In this document: positions 26,146 to 35,351 of the stretch, piece by piece
Position numbering within the stretch: position 1 is the first letter of the stretch
Layout of the letters: each line of letters begins with the position of its first letter
Assembly (NCBI GenBank): GCA_947367855.1
Contig: CANBFE010000013.1
Location: forward strand, 34,877-98,876
Direction: 5' to 3'
Source of the DNA: an uncultured Lachnospiraceae bacterium
GTDB lineage: Bacteria > Bacillota > Clostridia > Lachnospirales > Lachnospiraceae
DNA: 64,000 nucleotides
Notes under the pieces: generated by a model
Seen by the model: the letters and a program-made list of their open reading frames with translations, nothing else
Database searches by the model: none
What the model was told of the DNA's origin: nothing
Position numbers and translations under genes: made by a program

Positions 26146-27618
26146 TTATTCCGCCTGTTTTCCCATATTCCAGATCAATTCCAGGTTCTCCATTTTTATC
26201 TTTCTGTCTGCAAGGTACAGATCATACATTTCCTCTGCGCACAGCTTTGCCGCAATGATCGGTCCGCGAAACATTTTCATCTCCACCCAGGCGTATTCCG
26301 GCTCCGTTTTCTCCTGAGGAAACAAAAACATGTTCCACACATGCCGGAATCCCTGGGCTTCTATAAATTCCTCATAGGCCATACGGTACAGATACTGTTT
26401 TGCCACATCCTCCACACCCGGCTGCCCCACCACTTTACAACAGTTCCCCTGCTGCCTGAATTCCATACAGTAATACTTTGCGTCATAGATTCCAAAACAG
26501 TATTCATCCGTGTCCTCAACCTGATGGATACAGAGGATATCAGGCAGGAACGTACTGCTTTTTGCATCCGTTCCGGGAGGATTCTGCCTGTGCCACAGGG
26601 GCCTGTCTATGAGGTCAATAAGCCTTCTGTCCGGAGCAAAATCCCCTGAAATTCCGCATGGAAGTTCCCCCAGTCTCTTCTCCCTCATATTTCCGAAAGC
26701 GTCTCCGCAGACCCTTTCCCACACCAGATTAAAGCTGTTGGTTCCGTACAGTCCCAGGCTGCTCTCCTGTCTCTCCACATTTTTACCTGCTATGTAAGAA
26801 TAAAGGGTTTTCAGCAGAATCTGCTTGCGCGTTACATACTGCTGCCGAAGCTCTCTTTCCAGTCTGTACAGAATAAAGTCGGCTTCCCCGAAATCCTCCG
26901 GAACGGAAGCATTCAGTTCCAGTTCTCCGATATCAAACAGCTCCAGGATCCCGCTTTCTTTCAGCTCCGCGCAGCAGCGTGTCAATATGCATGCATGGAG
27001 TCTTCTGCAGTAATCATTCTCGTTCTCCGCAGTGCCCCTGGTCCGAAATTCCACATAGTAAGGACGGTTGTTCCGTATCAGCGCTGTGGTCTCGCTGATA
27101 GTCCTGTCCCACAGTATCTCCCCCTGCCCATTGCTTTCGATGACAGCCAGCTGACTGGCGTATAGCCCATAGCGGAAATAGTCTTCCAACAGGTACAATG
27201 CCACCCCCAGCCAGTTAAAATTTCCGTCTTCCCCACCGCCATGATACACAGGCACAGTCTGTTCCTTATCATTGTATTTCCGGATTACCTTCAGTACTTT
27301 TTTCAGCTGCCCCATGGGCTCCGCCGTGGAAGTGATATACTTGGGATAGCATTTGAAAACATACTTTTCCAAAGTCACTACCCCCACAAAGTCAAAGACA
27401 TACTCTGCGCGGGTTTCATTTTCTGACACATCCGTCAGTATGATGTCCTGGTTGGACAGATTTTCATATTCCGGTTTGGAAGCCCTGACCGCCTTGACAA
27501 TCCCGTATTTTTTGAGAATTCCCAACAGACGCCCCGCCTCCGGGAGGGAGGTTCCCAACTCCCTGGCAGTCTCAGAAACCGTATAATGTTTTAACTCGCG
27601 AAAGAACCCACCGGCCAT
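26146..27618 (-). CDS. LlaJI-type restriction endonuclease subunit (R2)
   Basis: 490 residues. An N-terminal winged-helix-like segment (1-45, VSETARELGTSLPEAGRLLGILKKYGIV) is followed by a domain resembling LlaJI R2 and McrC. A PD-(D/E)xK nuclease core is visible: P359-D360 in FLPDILCI, then D379-A380-K381 in FGIYDAKYYCMEF. It should cut DNA when driven by the McrB-like partner. The start lies six bases after that partner's stop, and GAGGGG overlaps the stop region, so the two are coupled. In LlaJI the pair cuts unmethylated DNA, with protection by two C5-methyltransferases; here these are fused in the first gene of the operon. Confidence 0.85.
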   Translation of the reverse strand: MAGGFFRELKHYTVSETARELGTSLPEAGRLLGILKKYGIVKAVRASKPEYENLSNQDIILTDVSENETRAEYVFDFVGVVTLEKYVFKCYPKYITSTAEPMGQLKKVLKVIRKYNDKEQTVPVYHGGGEDGNFNWLGVALYLLEDYFRYGLYASQLAVIESNGQGEILWDRTISETTALIRNNRPYYVEFRTRGTAENENDYCRRLHACILTRCCAELKESGILELFDIGELELNASVPEDFGEADFILYRLERELRQQYVTRKQILLKTLYSYIAGKNVERQESSLGLYGTNSFNLVWERVCGDAFGNMREKRLGELPCGISGDFAPDRRLIDLIDRPLWHRQNPPGTDAKSSTFLPDILCIHQVEDTDEYCFGIYDAKYYCMEFRQQGNCCKVVGQPGVEDVAKQYLYRMAYEEFIEAQGFRHVWNMFLFPQEKTEPEYAWVEMKMFRGPIIAAKLCAEEMYDLYLADRKIKMENLELIWNMGKQAE

Positions 27619-27624
27619 ATGGCT

Positions 27625-29166
27625 TCACCCCTCTGTCTGTCCGGGGGCGCTGATTCCGAAAACCCCTTCCCCAATCTCCTCGAAGGTTCTGCAGATCTCC
27701 GAGAACATCATTCTTCCCCTATGCCCCTTAAAAATGCCGGAGGGACGCATTTTCATAACATCCTCAAAAAGGTACATTATCACCTTGCTCTCAAATGCCT
27801 GCAGGAATCGTTCTTCCTCCTGCCGCGCGTTTTCCAGCACATCTGCGGAAAGGAAAAAGGGCCCCAAAAGCTTGTCCTCGTTTACTTTGCACTCCTCCGC
27901 AAGAATGCGGTTGATCTCCTTTCTCAGCCAGTTCCATCCCACATATTTCCTGCTGCTGTCCCTGCCCACAGGAATTATGTAATGACTGACTTTTTCCTCT
28001 GCATCATCGATTCCGATATACTCAAAGTTCCACCTGCGCTTAAAGGCCGTATCCATGGGAAACACCCCCTGATCAGCACTGTTCATGGTCGCCCAGAGAA
28101 ACATATTGTCAGGTATCCGTATCTGTGAATACTGGTCCGGACTGCCTCCCATCCTGTCTGACAAATATCTGCGGACATCCTCCGTAGTCTGGATTTCGTA
28201 CACACTTGCGCCGCATGCATCGCGGTCCAGAAGCTGAAACACATCCCCGAAAACCCCGGCGGCATCCGCCCTGTTGATCTCCTCCACCAACAGCAGATGA
28301 GGCTGCGGAAAATCCATTCTTCCGCTCATAACCGCATCAATATAGACCCGCATAAAGGGGCCTGGCACAAACTGATACCTGATCTCGTCCCCCTCTGACA
28401 CGGGTTTATAAGTTCCCACAAACTGCGCATAGGAATATCCCGGATGAAAGGTAACCCGCTCCATGCTCCCTTCCGTTTCCTCCAGAAGTCTTTCCGAATC
28501 TTCTTTCAGCCTGTAGCTTTTTCCGGTTCCCGGCGCGCCGAAGACAATTCTGTTTCTTGCAAATTCCGTATTAAAACCGGTATTCCACACAGGCGATTCG
28601 GATTCATCGTTTCCCGTCTCCACAAACTCCGTCTCCCGGACTGCAATATATGGACGGCTATCAAATTTTTCCATGTAATCCTCAAGAAAATCTTTGTGAA
28701 TTACCGAAATATAGACTCCAAGCCTGTTCCTGATTCTCTCGAAATCTTTGTCGGGACGGTAATCATTGGGGATAATAATCTGGTTGCCAGGGCCGTTTCT
28801 TATCCCTCCTCTGGTTCCGGAAATCCTCTCAATTTCCATCTCTGAGCACTCCAGGCTGAATACAAAGTCACAGTATTTCTCCACCTGATCGTTTACCCCC
28901 AGACAGAAATATTTCATCTGGTTTTCAAGGGCATATCTCCAGGCTGCGCTTCTCTCATTTGCCCCGCTGTCCCTGGTATCAAAGTAATTTTTGGTATTAT
29001 CCTGCTTATGTACCAAAGCGTAGACAAAGATAACTACGGTTTCGCCGCAGTCCAGTTCATAGAGAAATCCTCTATTCTTGGTTCCTGCAATCATTATCTT
29101 CTGTCCGAATTCAATTCCCAGATACCGGTCAAGAGCATCCATTGCCTGCATTGTCGTGTAAGCCAT
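27625..29166 (-). CDS. McrB-like AAA+ GTPase, restriction subunit R1
   Basis: 513 residues. The N-terminal region (1-190) is probably the DNA-recognition part; its GPGNQIIIPNDYRPDKDF segment is typical of McrB-like N-domains. The AAA+ motor has Walker A GAPGTGKS (210-217), Walker B LLLVEEINRAD, and the McrB signature ATMNSADQGVFPMDTAFKRRW. By family analogy it hydrolyses GTP (or ATP) and powers the R2 nuclease. It starts 13 bases after the methyltransferase stop. Together the three genes match the LlaJI restriction-modification layout, not Type IV McrBC, because a cognate methyltransferase is present. Confidence 0.9.
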   Translation of the reverse strand: MAYTTMQAMDALDRYLGIEFGQKIMIAGTKNRGFLYELDCGETVVIFVYALVHKQDNTKNYFDTRDSGANERSAAWRYALENQMKYFCLGVNDQVEKYCDFVFSLECSEMEIERISGTRGGIRNGPGNQIIIPNDYRPDKDFERIRNRLGVYISVIHKDFLEDYMEKFDSRPYIAVRETEFVETGNDESESPVWNTGFNTEFARNRIVFGAPGTGKSYRLKEDSERLLEETEGSMERVTFHPGYSYAQFVGTYKPVSEGDEIRYQFVPGPFMRVYIDAVMSGRMDFPQPHLLLVEEINRADAAGVFGDVFQLLDRDACGASVYEIQTTEDVRRYLSDRMGGSPDQYSQIRIPDNMFLWATMNSADQGVFPMDTAFKRRWNFEYIGIDDAEEKVSHYIIPVGRDSSRKYVGWNWLRKEINRILAEECKVNEDKLLGPFFLSADVLENARQEEERFLQAFESKVIMYLFEDVMKMRPSGIFKGHRGRMMFSEICRTFEEIGEGVFGISAPGQTEG

Positions 29167-29179
29167 CCCATTCCCCTCT

Positions 29180-31456
29180 CTAAATCAGTCTGCCGAACAA
29201 GTCATAAACCGCGCCGGACAGGCATTTTGCAAACAGCGGAGAAACCGCATTTCCGATCATCTTGTAGGTTTCCACATTGCTGCCGGTAAATTCATAGTCG
29301 TCATCAAAGGTCTGCAGCCTGGCCGCCTCCCTGACAGTTATGCTTCTTGCCTGCTCCGGGTCCGGATGTATATGCCGCAGGCCGTCTTTGTATAAATGGG
29401 CAGGGATCAGATTGCTCGGTTCCCTCCACCTGAGCACATGGTACTTATGTACATTGGATTTGTGACCCGTTCTCTCCGTGTAAAGCTCCTTCAGGGACTC
29501 TGCGGAGGCATACTGATTCCTGCCGGATTCCGCGTCCTCCGCCAACATTTTAAAGATTTCCATGTCCCTTTCGCTCTGCCATCTGGCCACATGATTGGCA
29601 ACAAAAGGCTCCGGCAGGGAGTGGGAAATCCTCTTTCCCCCGTATTTCTCTTCCGTCTTCAGAGGATACAGCCCGGGCAGATTACCGATGGCATCCCGCA
29701 CGGTACTTTTCTTTTCCACCTTATAGGCAGGCAGGGCCTGTGCGTAAAACTGCTCCAGCAGCTCCCTGCATCTCTCCTCACCGAAATGTTCCCTGCTCAG
29801 CCCCAGAAGAATGATCCGCTTCCTGTTCTGGGGAACGCCGTACTCCGTAAAGTCAATCACTGCCTTCTTTAGATCCGGCAGCAAAACATATCCCGCCTTC
29901 TCGAAGCTCTCCCGTATAATCCCGATGATGGGCCTGTCTCCGGGCTGTGCGCTCAGTATACCGGGCACATTCTCGAACACGAACAGTTTGGGCCTGTATC
30001 TGCACACCACTTTCAGATAGCTTTCAAACAGGAAATTCCTGTAATCCTCCTTCATCCCGTTCTCGTCCCTGACTCTGCCTGCAATGGAATAAGCCTGGCA
30101 GGGCGGGCCCCCAATGATAATATCAATGCCGCCTGCAGCCTGTATCAGTCTGTCCAGGCCCTCCGACTTTCCGTATTCCACATCGTCCCATCCGCTGAAA
30201 AGCTCCTCCGTCCTCTGAATATCAAACCGCAGCACCCGCCGTTCCGCATCCTTATAATTCCACTTTTTCTCCAGTCTGGCAGCCAGGTTCCTGCAGGGAG
30301 CCTTCTCCCATTCCACAGCCGCCACGGTCTTATAATGCTTCGACTGTTCAAATCCGTCCATCAGACCGCCGCAGCCCGCAAACAGGTCTATGGCACTGAT
30401 CTTTCTGGCATTGATGATCTGCAGAAGCGCCTCCCCCAGGGCCTGCCCCAACAAGGGCGGAACCGCATTGCCCACCTGTCGGTTCTGCTGGGTCCTGGTT
30501 CCTGTAAATACAAAATCGTCTGGAAATGACTGTAATCTCGCATTTTCTCTGATGGTGGGAACCCGGTTGTACTGGTAGTGAAAATGATTCCTGTGTCCGG
30601 TATCTATGGTCTTCGAAGGTTTGTTTCCGTCATACCTGGTCCATGCCTCGTTAAATTTTCTGCTCTCGCCCCATCCCGGGGGCAGGTCCCTGTAATTTCC
30701 TCCCTCGGGCACAAGGGCTATGGTATCCTTCACCATCTGGGTATGGTTTGTGGCCACATGATTGTACAGAATCCCGCACTCTCCCCGCATCAGCTTCTGG
30801 TATTCCGTTATGGGTTCCTGCGTATATACGTCTTCCTCCAGGCCCGGAGCCTCCTCCCTGGAAGGCAGGTCACTTATGGCGTCCCTGCAGGTTCTGTAAT
30901 TCCCGGGGGCAAACACCGGGTCAGGAAACCCGGGCTTCCCCACATTCTTCCGGACGCCCATGAAAATCAGACGCTTTCTCATCTGGGGTACGCCATAATC
31001 CGCAGCGCACAGAATCCTGCATTCAATATTATACCCCATATTCCGGAATCTCCTCAGAATCTCCTCCTTGATCTGCCCATTGTAAAGAGTGGCCATACCC
31101 GGCACATTTTCTATGATAAATCCCATAGGATTGAACTGCCTCACCATCTCTATCACCGCAAGGTACAGTTTATTTCTCTTGTCGTCAAAATTTCTGGGCC
31201 CGGTGAGGGAAAATCCCTGGCAGGGCGGACCTGCGATAATGACGTCAATGGGCCGCTTCCCCGCTATTCTCTTAATCTCGTCAAAGGTCTCCTGTTTTGA
31301 TAAATCTGCCTTCAGCGCCACCGCCCCTTTGTGGTTTTTCACAAAAGTATCCAGGGCCGCCTGGTCATTATCGACGCCCACAAGAATGTCAAAACCCGCA
31401 TCCATAAATCCTTTGGACAATCCGCCGCAGCCGGCAAATAAATCAATCGCATTCAT
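29180..31456 (-). CDS. Fused double DNA (cytosine-5) methyltransferase
   Basis: 758 residues made of two complete C5-cytosine methyltransferases head to tail. Half 1 (1-350): AdoMet motif AIDLFAGCGGLSKGF, catalytic GPPCQGFS (C79), IIENVPGM, QMRKRLIFMG, and a motif IX/X end RQVGNAVPPLLGQA. Half 2 (353-758): AIDLFAGCGGLMDGF, GPPCQAYS (C453), ENVPGI, QNRKRIILLG, KMIGNAVSPLFAKC. The two target-recognition regions differ, as expected for an asymmetric site with one enzyme per strand. LlaJI itself uses two separate proteins, so the fusion is notable. First gene of the operon, with its own promoter and GGAGG nine bases before the ATG. It protects host DNA from the R1/R2 nuclease. Confidence 0.94.
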   Translation of the reverse strand: MNAIDLFAGCGGLSKGFMDAGFDILVGVDNDQAALDTFVKNHKGAVALKADLSKQETFDEIKRIAGKRPIDVIIAGPPCQGFSLTGPRNFDDKRNKLYLAVIEMVRQFNPMGFIIENVPGMATLYNGQIKEEILRRFRNMGYNIECRILCAADYGVPQMRKRLIFMGVRKNVGKPGFPDPVFAPGNYRTCRDAISDLPSREEAPGLEEDVYTQEPITEYQKLMRGECGILYNHVATNHTQMVKDTIALVPEGGNYRDLPPGWGESRKFNEAWTRYDGNKPSKTIDTGHRNHFHYQYNRVPTIRENARLQSFPDDFVFTGTRTQQNRQVGNAVPPLLGQALGEALLQIINARKISAIDLFAGCGGLMDGFEQSKHYKTVAAVEWEKAPCRNLAARLEKKWNYKDAERRVLRFDIQRTEELFSGWDDVEYGKSEGLDRLIQAAGGIDIIIGGPPCQAYSIAGRVRDENGMKEDYRNFLFESYLKVVCRYRPKLFVFENVPGILSAQPGDRPIIGIIRESFEKAGYVLLPDLKKAVIDFTEYGVPQNRKRIILLGLSREHFGEERCRELLEQFYAQALPAYKVEKKSTVRDAIGNLPGLYPLKTEEKYGGKRISHSLPEPFVANHVARWQSERDMEIFKMLAEDAESGRNQYASAESLKELYTERTGHKSNVHKYHVLRWREPSNLIPAHLYKDGLRHIHPDPEQARSITVREAARLQTFDDDYEFTGSNVETYKMIGNAVSPLFAKCLSGAVYDLFGRLI

Positions 31457-31493
31457 GCTTCTTCCTCCGTTGGCCTAATACAGCTCATTTTAC

Positions 31494-31522
31494 ATTCTAC
31501 CAGCCCGGTGGTATCTTTTCAA
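31494..31522 (-). promoter_or_regulatory. Promoter of the restriction-modification operon
   Basis: On the minus strand TTGAAA (31517-31522) and TAGAAT (31494-31499) are 17 bases apart, about 40 bases before the methyltransferase start. Confidence 0.7.
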
Positions 31523-31534
31523 GACTTTTTTCCG

Positions 31535-32449
31535 TCAATAGAGCACGTTATAAAAAGGAACCGGATGCTCCTCTTCATAATGACGGCAGAGATCAATAAA
31601 ATTTTTGGCCGATGTGGTTAAAAATTTTTCCCTGTGGTAAATCACATAGAATTTCCGCCGGAAAGTCATCCCCTTCACCCGCACCGCAACCACAATCCCC
31701 CGCTCCAGGGCCCGCACCACCATTCTGTAGGGAAGCACGGAAATGCCAAGTCCGTTGATCACGGCGTTTACCAGCGCCGTGGTGCTCGTGGCTTCCCAGA
31801 GCGGAGTAACGGAAAATCCCTCCTGCCCGATGGCACGCTCGAATACTTCCCGGGTACCGCTCCCCCTCTCCCTTAGAAGGAACTTCTGCTTCCGGAATTC
31901 CTCCGCCGAGATCTCCTGGCCCTGGGAAAAAACACCGTCTGCCGGACAGATCACGGTCAGATGATCCTCCATATATTCTTCCGCAATAAAGGCCGTCATA
32001 CCGGGTATCCCCTCAATCAGGGCAAAGTCCAGTTCATTGTTCAGAACCTTCTGTTCCAACCGGTTTGACGGCTCCACAGTGGCTCTGACCTCCGTACCTG
32101 GATAGCGGCTGCAAAATGCCCTTACATACTCAGGCAGAAACTGGGAGCCGATGGTAATACTGGCTCCCACCCGCAGCAGTCCGAAGGAATCCCAGTTCCG
32201 CATCCCCTTCTCCATATCCTCAAACAGCGCAATGATATGGGATGCGTACTCCCCAAACCGCTGTCCGGCCTCAGTGATCTTCAGCCGCCTTCCCATCCGG
32301 TCAAACAAAGTCACCCCATAATGCTGTTCCAGTTCCCGAAGGGCAAGGCTCACCGCAGGCTGCGTCATATGCAGCCTTTCCGCCGCCTTTGTGGTATTAT
32401 ATCCGCTTTCACAGATTGCCTGATAAATTTTAAGATGCCGAATCGTCAT
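31535..32449 (-). CDS. LysR family transcriptional regulator
   Basis: 304 residues. N-terminal winged HTH (1-60): RHLKIYQAICESGYNTTKAAERLHMTQPAVSLALRELE in canonical spacing. C-terminal effector-binding domain (about 90-295) with LRVGASITIGSQFLP, of the CysB/CbbR group that senses small metabolites or anions. AGGGGG lies four bases before the ATG. It is divergent from the CHR transporter pair, and their promoters overlap, so it very probably controls that pair and itself. The effector is not deducible. Confidence 0.9.
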   Translation of the reverse strand: MTIRHLKIYQAICESGYNTTKAAERLHMTQPAVSLALRELEQHYGVTLFDRMGRRLKITEAGQRFGEYASHIIALFEDMEKGMRNWDSFGLLRVGASITIGSQFLPEYVRAFCSRYPGTEVRATVEPSNRLEQKVLNNELDFALIEGIPGMTAFIAEEYMEDHLTVICPADGVFSQGQEISAEEFRKQKFLLRERGSGTREVFERAIGQEGFSVTPLWEATSTTALVNAVINGLGISVLPYRMVVRALERGIVVAVRVKGMTFRRKFYVIYHREKFLTTSAKNFIDLCRHYEEEHPVPFYNVLY

Positions 32450-32488
32450 AGTGCCCCCTTATATCAAAAACCGTATGAAAATAATTAA

Positions 32489-32517
32489 ATTATATTATTG
32501 TACTTATTAGTTTTCAA
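32489..32517 (-). promoter_or_regulatory. lysR promoter
   Basis: On the minus strand TTGAAA (32512-32517) and TATAAT (32489-32494) with 17-base spacing. It physically overlaps the divergent transporter promoter. Confidence 0.7.
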
Positions 32518-32527
32518 GTGTTATACT
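32498..32527 (+). promoter_or_regulatory. CHR transporter promoter
   Basis: TTGTAC (32498-32503) and TATACT (32522-32527), 18-base spacing. It interlocks with the lysR promoter, so one bound LysR dimer pair could control both directions. Confidence 0.65.
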
Positions 32528-32572
32528 AAAATCTGGAAAGAAAAACAGAATGTAGATGGGAGGGACAAAATC

Positions 32573-33184
32573 TTGAAAAATTTAGAAAACCCGGAAAATC
32601 TGGAAAATAAGAAACTGAAATACAGAAAACTGTTCCTGTCAACCTTTCAGCTCAGCGCCTGCACTTTTGGAGGCGGTTTTGTAATTATTCCTCTGATGCG
32701 GAAAAAATTTGTGGAAGAACTGCACTGGATCGGAGAACAGGAAATGATGGACCTGACCGCCATTGCCCAGTCCTCCCCAGGAGCAATCGCCGTAAATGCT
32801 TCCATTCTGGTGGGATACCATGCGGCCGGCGTTCCCGGGGCGCTTCTGACTGTCTTTGGAACCGTCCTTCCCCCCCTGATCATTATCTCCGTGATCTCCC
32901 TGTTTTACCAGGCCTTCCGGGACAATGCGATTGTCAATATGGCTATGACCGGCATGCTGGCAGGAGTGGCTGCCGTGATCTGCGACGTAGTGATCACAAT
33001 GGGAAAAAGCATCTGGAAGCAGAAACGGCTTCTTCCCCTGTTGGTTCTGGCAGCTTCTTTTGCCGGAGTCCGATTTTTTAACATAAATATTATTTTTGTA
33101 ATTTTGCTCTGCGGCATAGTCGGAGCCTGTGATACTTTAGTGCAGATGCATAAGAAAGGAGCCGGAAAAAATGATCTATCTTGA
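32573..33184 (+). CDS. CHR-family (chromate-type) transporter, first half-size subunit
   Basis: About 203 residues from a TTG start at 32573, chosen because GGGAGGG lies eight bases upstream. The open frame reaches back to a TTG at 32498, which falls on the -35 box and cannot be the start. Family motifs: FQLSACTFGGGFVIIPLMRK, WIGEQEMMDLTAIAQSSPGAIAVNASILVGYHAAGVPGA and a GTVLPPLIII turn, with about five membrane segments. It is a single-domain (short-chain) CHR protein, which normally works as a pair with the next gene. The classical substrate is chromate (efflux); in anaerobes the natural anion may differ. Its end overlaps the next start by 14 bases. Confidence 0.85.
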   Translation: MKNLENPENLENKKLKYRKLFLSTFQLSACTFGGGFVIIPLMRKKFVEELHWIGEQEMMDLTAIAQSSPGAIAVNASILVGYHAAGVPGALLTVFGTVLPPLIIISVISLFYQAFRDNAIVNMAMTGMLAGVAAVICDVVITMGKSIWKQKRLLPLLVLAASFAGVRFFNINIIFVILLCGIVGACDTLVQMHKKGAGKNDLS

Positions 33185-33743
33185 ATTGTTCTGGAGTTTC
33201 TTCCAGATCGGACTTTTCAGTATTGGAGGCGGTTATGCGGCGCTGCCGCTGATCCAGCACCAGGTAGTGGATCTCCATCCCTGGCTGACCATGACACAGT
33301 TTGCGGATATCATGACCATTGCCGAAATGACCCCCGGCCCCATCGCCGTTAATTCCGCTACCTTTGTGGGAATCCAGATTGCCGGACTGCCCGGGGCCCT
33401 TGTGGCAACCATGGGATGTATCCTGCCCTCCTGCATCATTGTCATGACCCTTGCCTGGGTTTACTATCGCTTCCGCGGCCTTACTTTGGTGCAGGGCGTG
33501 CTGGGGGGACTGCGCCCCGGAGTGGTTGCCATGATTGCCTCGGCAGGTATTTCCCTGCTTTTCCTGTCCTTTTTCGGCCAACGGTCCCTGCCTGCTGCTG
33601 CAGACATCCCTGCCCAGATAGACTACATAGCTGTATTCATCTTTGTGGCCGGTCTGCTGATTCTGCGAAAATGGAAGGTAAATCCCATCTATGTGATGGC
33701 CGGAGCCGGAGCCGCAGGGGTTCTGCTGTATTCCCTGCTGTGA
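33171..33743 (+). CDS. CHR-family (chromate-type) transporter, second half-size subunit
   Basis: 190 residues with the same fold as its upstream partner: FFQIGLFSIGGGYAALPLIQHQ, FADIMTIAEMTPGPIAVNSATFVGIQIAGLPGA, GCILPSCIIV. AAAGGAG lies nine bases before the ATG at 33171, within the end of the first gene, so the two are translationally coupled. Antiparallel paired short CHR proteins are a known arrangement. Regulated with its partner from the promoter at 32498-32527. Confidence 0.88.
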   Translation: MIYLELFWSFFQIGLFSIGGGYAALPLIQHQVVDLHPWLTMTQFADIMTIAEMTPGPIAVNSATFVGIQIAGLPGALVATMGCILPSCIIVMTLAWVYYRFRGLTLVQGVLGGLRPGVVAMIASAGISLLFLSFFGQRSLPAAADIPAQIDYIAVFIFVAGLLILRKWKVNPIYVMAGAGAAGVLLYSLL

Positions 33744-33855
33744 CGGATACGTCCATACCTTTATCCCATTGTGTGCCTGTTCTGCTTCTTGTCCTGCCAG
33801 CAGAACAGGCCTGTCTCTGCCAGACCATCCAGTCCATGCTCCAACGGAAATCCGA

Positions 33856-35229
33856 TCACACAGGCGCAGAAGGCTTTCTCTCCTGAATCTCCTGCACAAT
33901 CCTGTTATAGGCTTTCTTATTCAGGCGGTAGAAAAATAAAACTGCCGCTGTTATGATCCACAGCACACCGGGAACCGTGGTAAAGGAATGCTTGATCACA
34001 GCCAGCACTGCCGGATTCTGCTGCTGGTTCGCCACATATCCGAAGCCTCCCAAAACACCTGCCAGCACCGAAGTCCCGATGGCCATTCCGATCTTATTTC
34101 CCAGAGAAATAAACGCATACTGGAAACCGTCATTGCGGAGTCCTGTCTTCCACTCCCCATACTCCACGCAGTCCGGTACAATGGCGTAGATTGCCGTGTT
34201 AAACCCGGAAAAGAAAAACTGTGCCAGACAGGAAAACAGGTAAAAGGGAACAGGTGAGCTCCCAACCGTAAAAAAGTACATACAAAACATGCTGATCCCG
34301 GTAAACAGCGCAAAGAGGGAAGCGGAACGCCCTTTATTATTTGTCAGCCGGAACACCACCGGGAAGCAGGCAGCGCCGATGATGGACGGGATAATGATAA
34401 AAAGGGAGTAGGTGCTGAATAATGCCTGATTCCCCTCCACATATGTAAAATAGTAGAGCGCATCCGCGTTTCTCCCATAAAGCGTCACCCCGAACAGGAA
34501 CTGCCCTGCCACTGCAATCAGATACGGCCTGTTTTTCGCAACAGCGGACAACAGTACTTTCAGGGGCGTTTTTTGTTTCTCCGGCACTTTCACAACTTCC
34601 TTTGTCTTCGCAAAACAAAAGATATGGCATGCGGCAAAAATGCACCCGTATATCACCGCGATCAGAAGATATCCCCTCTTGTCATTCCCCTTTCCAAGCG
34701 CTGCAATCAGGGGAACCGTTATGATATTGATAATACCAATGGCCACCATGGCGCTGACGGAACGGAACGTGTTGATTTTCGCCCTCTCTTCAATATTCTG
34801 CGTCATTGCGCCGCACAGAGTTCCGTAAGGGATATTGACACAGGTATAACCCAATACCAGAATGCAGTAAGTCACTGCCATATATATGATTTTTGTAGTA
34901 GATGACCAGTCCGGATGCGCCCAGAAGGTCAGCATCAATACCAGAGCTGTCAGCGGCGCTGCAATCAAAAGCCACGGGCGGTATCTCCCCCACCTGGTAT
35001 TGGTCTTGTCGCTGAGGCCGCCGATCACAGGGTCATTGACCGCATCCCAGAATCTCGAAAACAGCATCAATCCTGCCACCGCGCTCATCCCTATCCCAAA
35101 GACGTCCGTATAGAATATCATCAGGAAGTTCCCCACAAACATCCAACTGAAATTACATCCCACATCCCCCATGCCATAGGCGATCTTGCTGATCAATGGC
35201 ACTTTTACATTCGTATTCTTCTGCTCCAT
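33856..35229 (-). CDS. GPH-family sugar:cation symporter (MelB/YicJ-like)
   Basis: 457 residues, twelve predicted membrane segments. The N-terminal signature KIAYGMGDVGCNFSWMFVG and the loop SRFWDAVNDPVIGGLSDKTNTRWGRYRPWLL are hallmarks of glycoside-pentoside-hexuronide:cation symporters, including the Asp residues for cation binding. The substrate should be a sugar, glycoside, hexuronide or polyol. The dehydrogenase gene just upstream on the same strand (122-base gap) suggests a polyol or sugar acid oxidised after uptake. Confidence 0.9.
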   Translation of the reverse strand: MEQKNTNVKVPLISKIAYGMGDVGCNFSWMFVGNFLMIFYTDVFGIGMSAVAGLMLFSRFWDAVNDPVIGGLSDKTNTRWGRYRPWLLIAAPLTALVLMLTFWAHPDWSSTTKIIYMAVTYCILVLGYTCVNIPYGTLCGAMTQNIEERAKINTFRSVSAMVAIGIINIITVPLIAALGKGNDKRGYLLIAVIYGCIFAACHIFCFAKTKEVVKVPEKQKTPLKVLLSAVAKNRPYLIAVAGQFLFGVTLYGRNADALYYFTYVEGNQALFSTYSLFIIIPSIIGAACFPVVFRLTNNKGRSASLFALFTGISMFCMYFFTVGSSPVPFYLFSCLAQFFFSGFNTAIYAIVPDCVEYGEWKTGLRNDGFQYAFISLGNKIGMAIGTSVLAGVLGGFGYVANQQQNPAVLAVIKHSFTTVPGVLWIITAAVLFFYRLNKKAYNRIVQEIQERKPSAPV

Positions 35230-35351
35230 TACAATCCACCTCTCCTGCTATAAATACCGGCAAACCCCGTTTGCTTTTGCCCTCCTGGACACTTCCCCCA
35301 TATCCGTTTCATTCCCTCAGCATAAGTCGGCGCCCCATTCACCAGAGCTGT

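Noticed and set aside
32498..32572. Upstream TTG start for the first CHR transporter gene
   Set aside because: It coincides with the -35 box; the TTG at 32573 has an excellent ribosome site.
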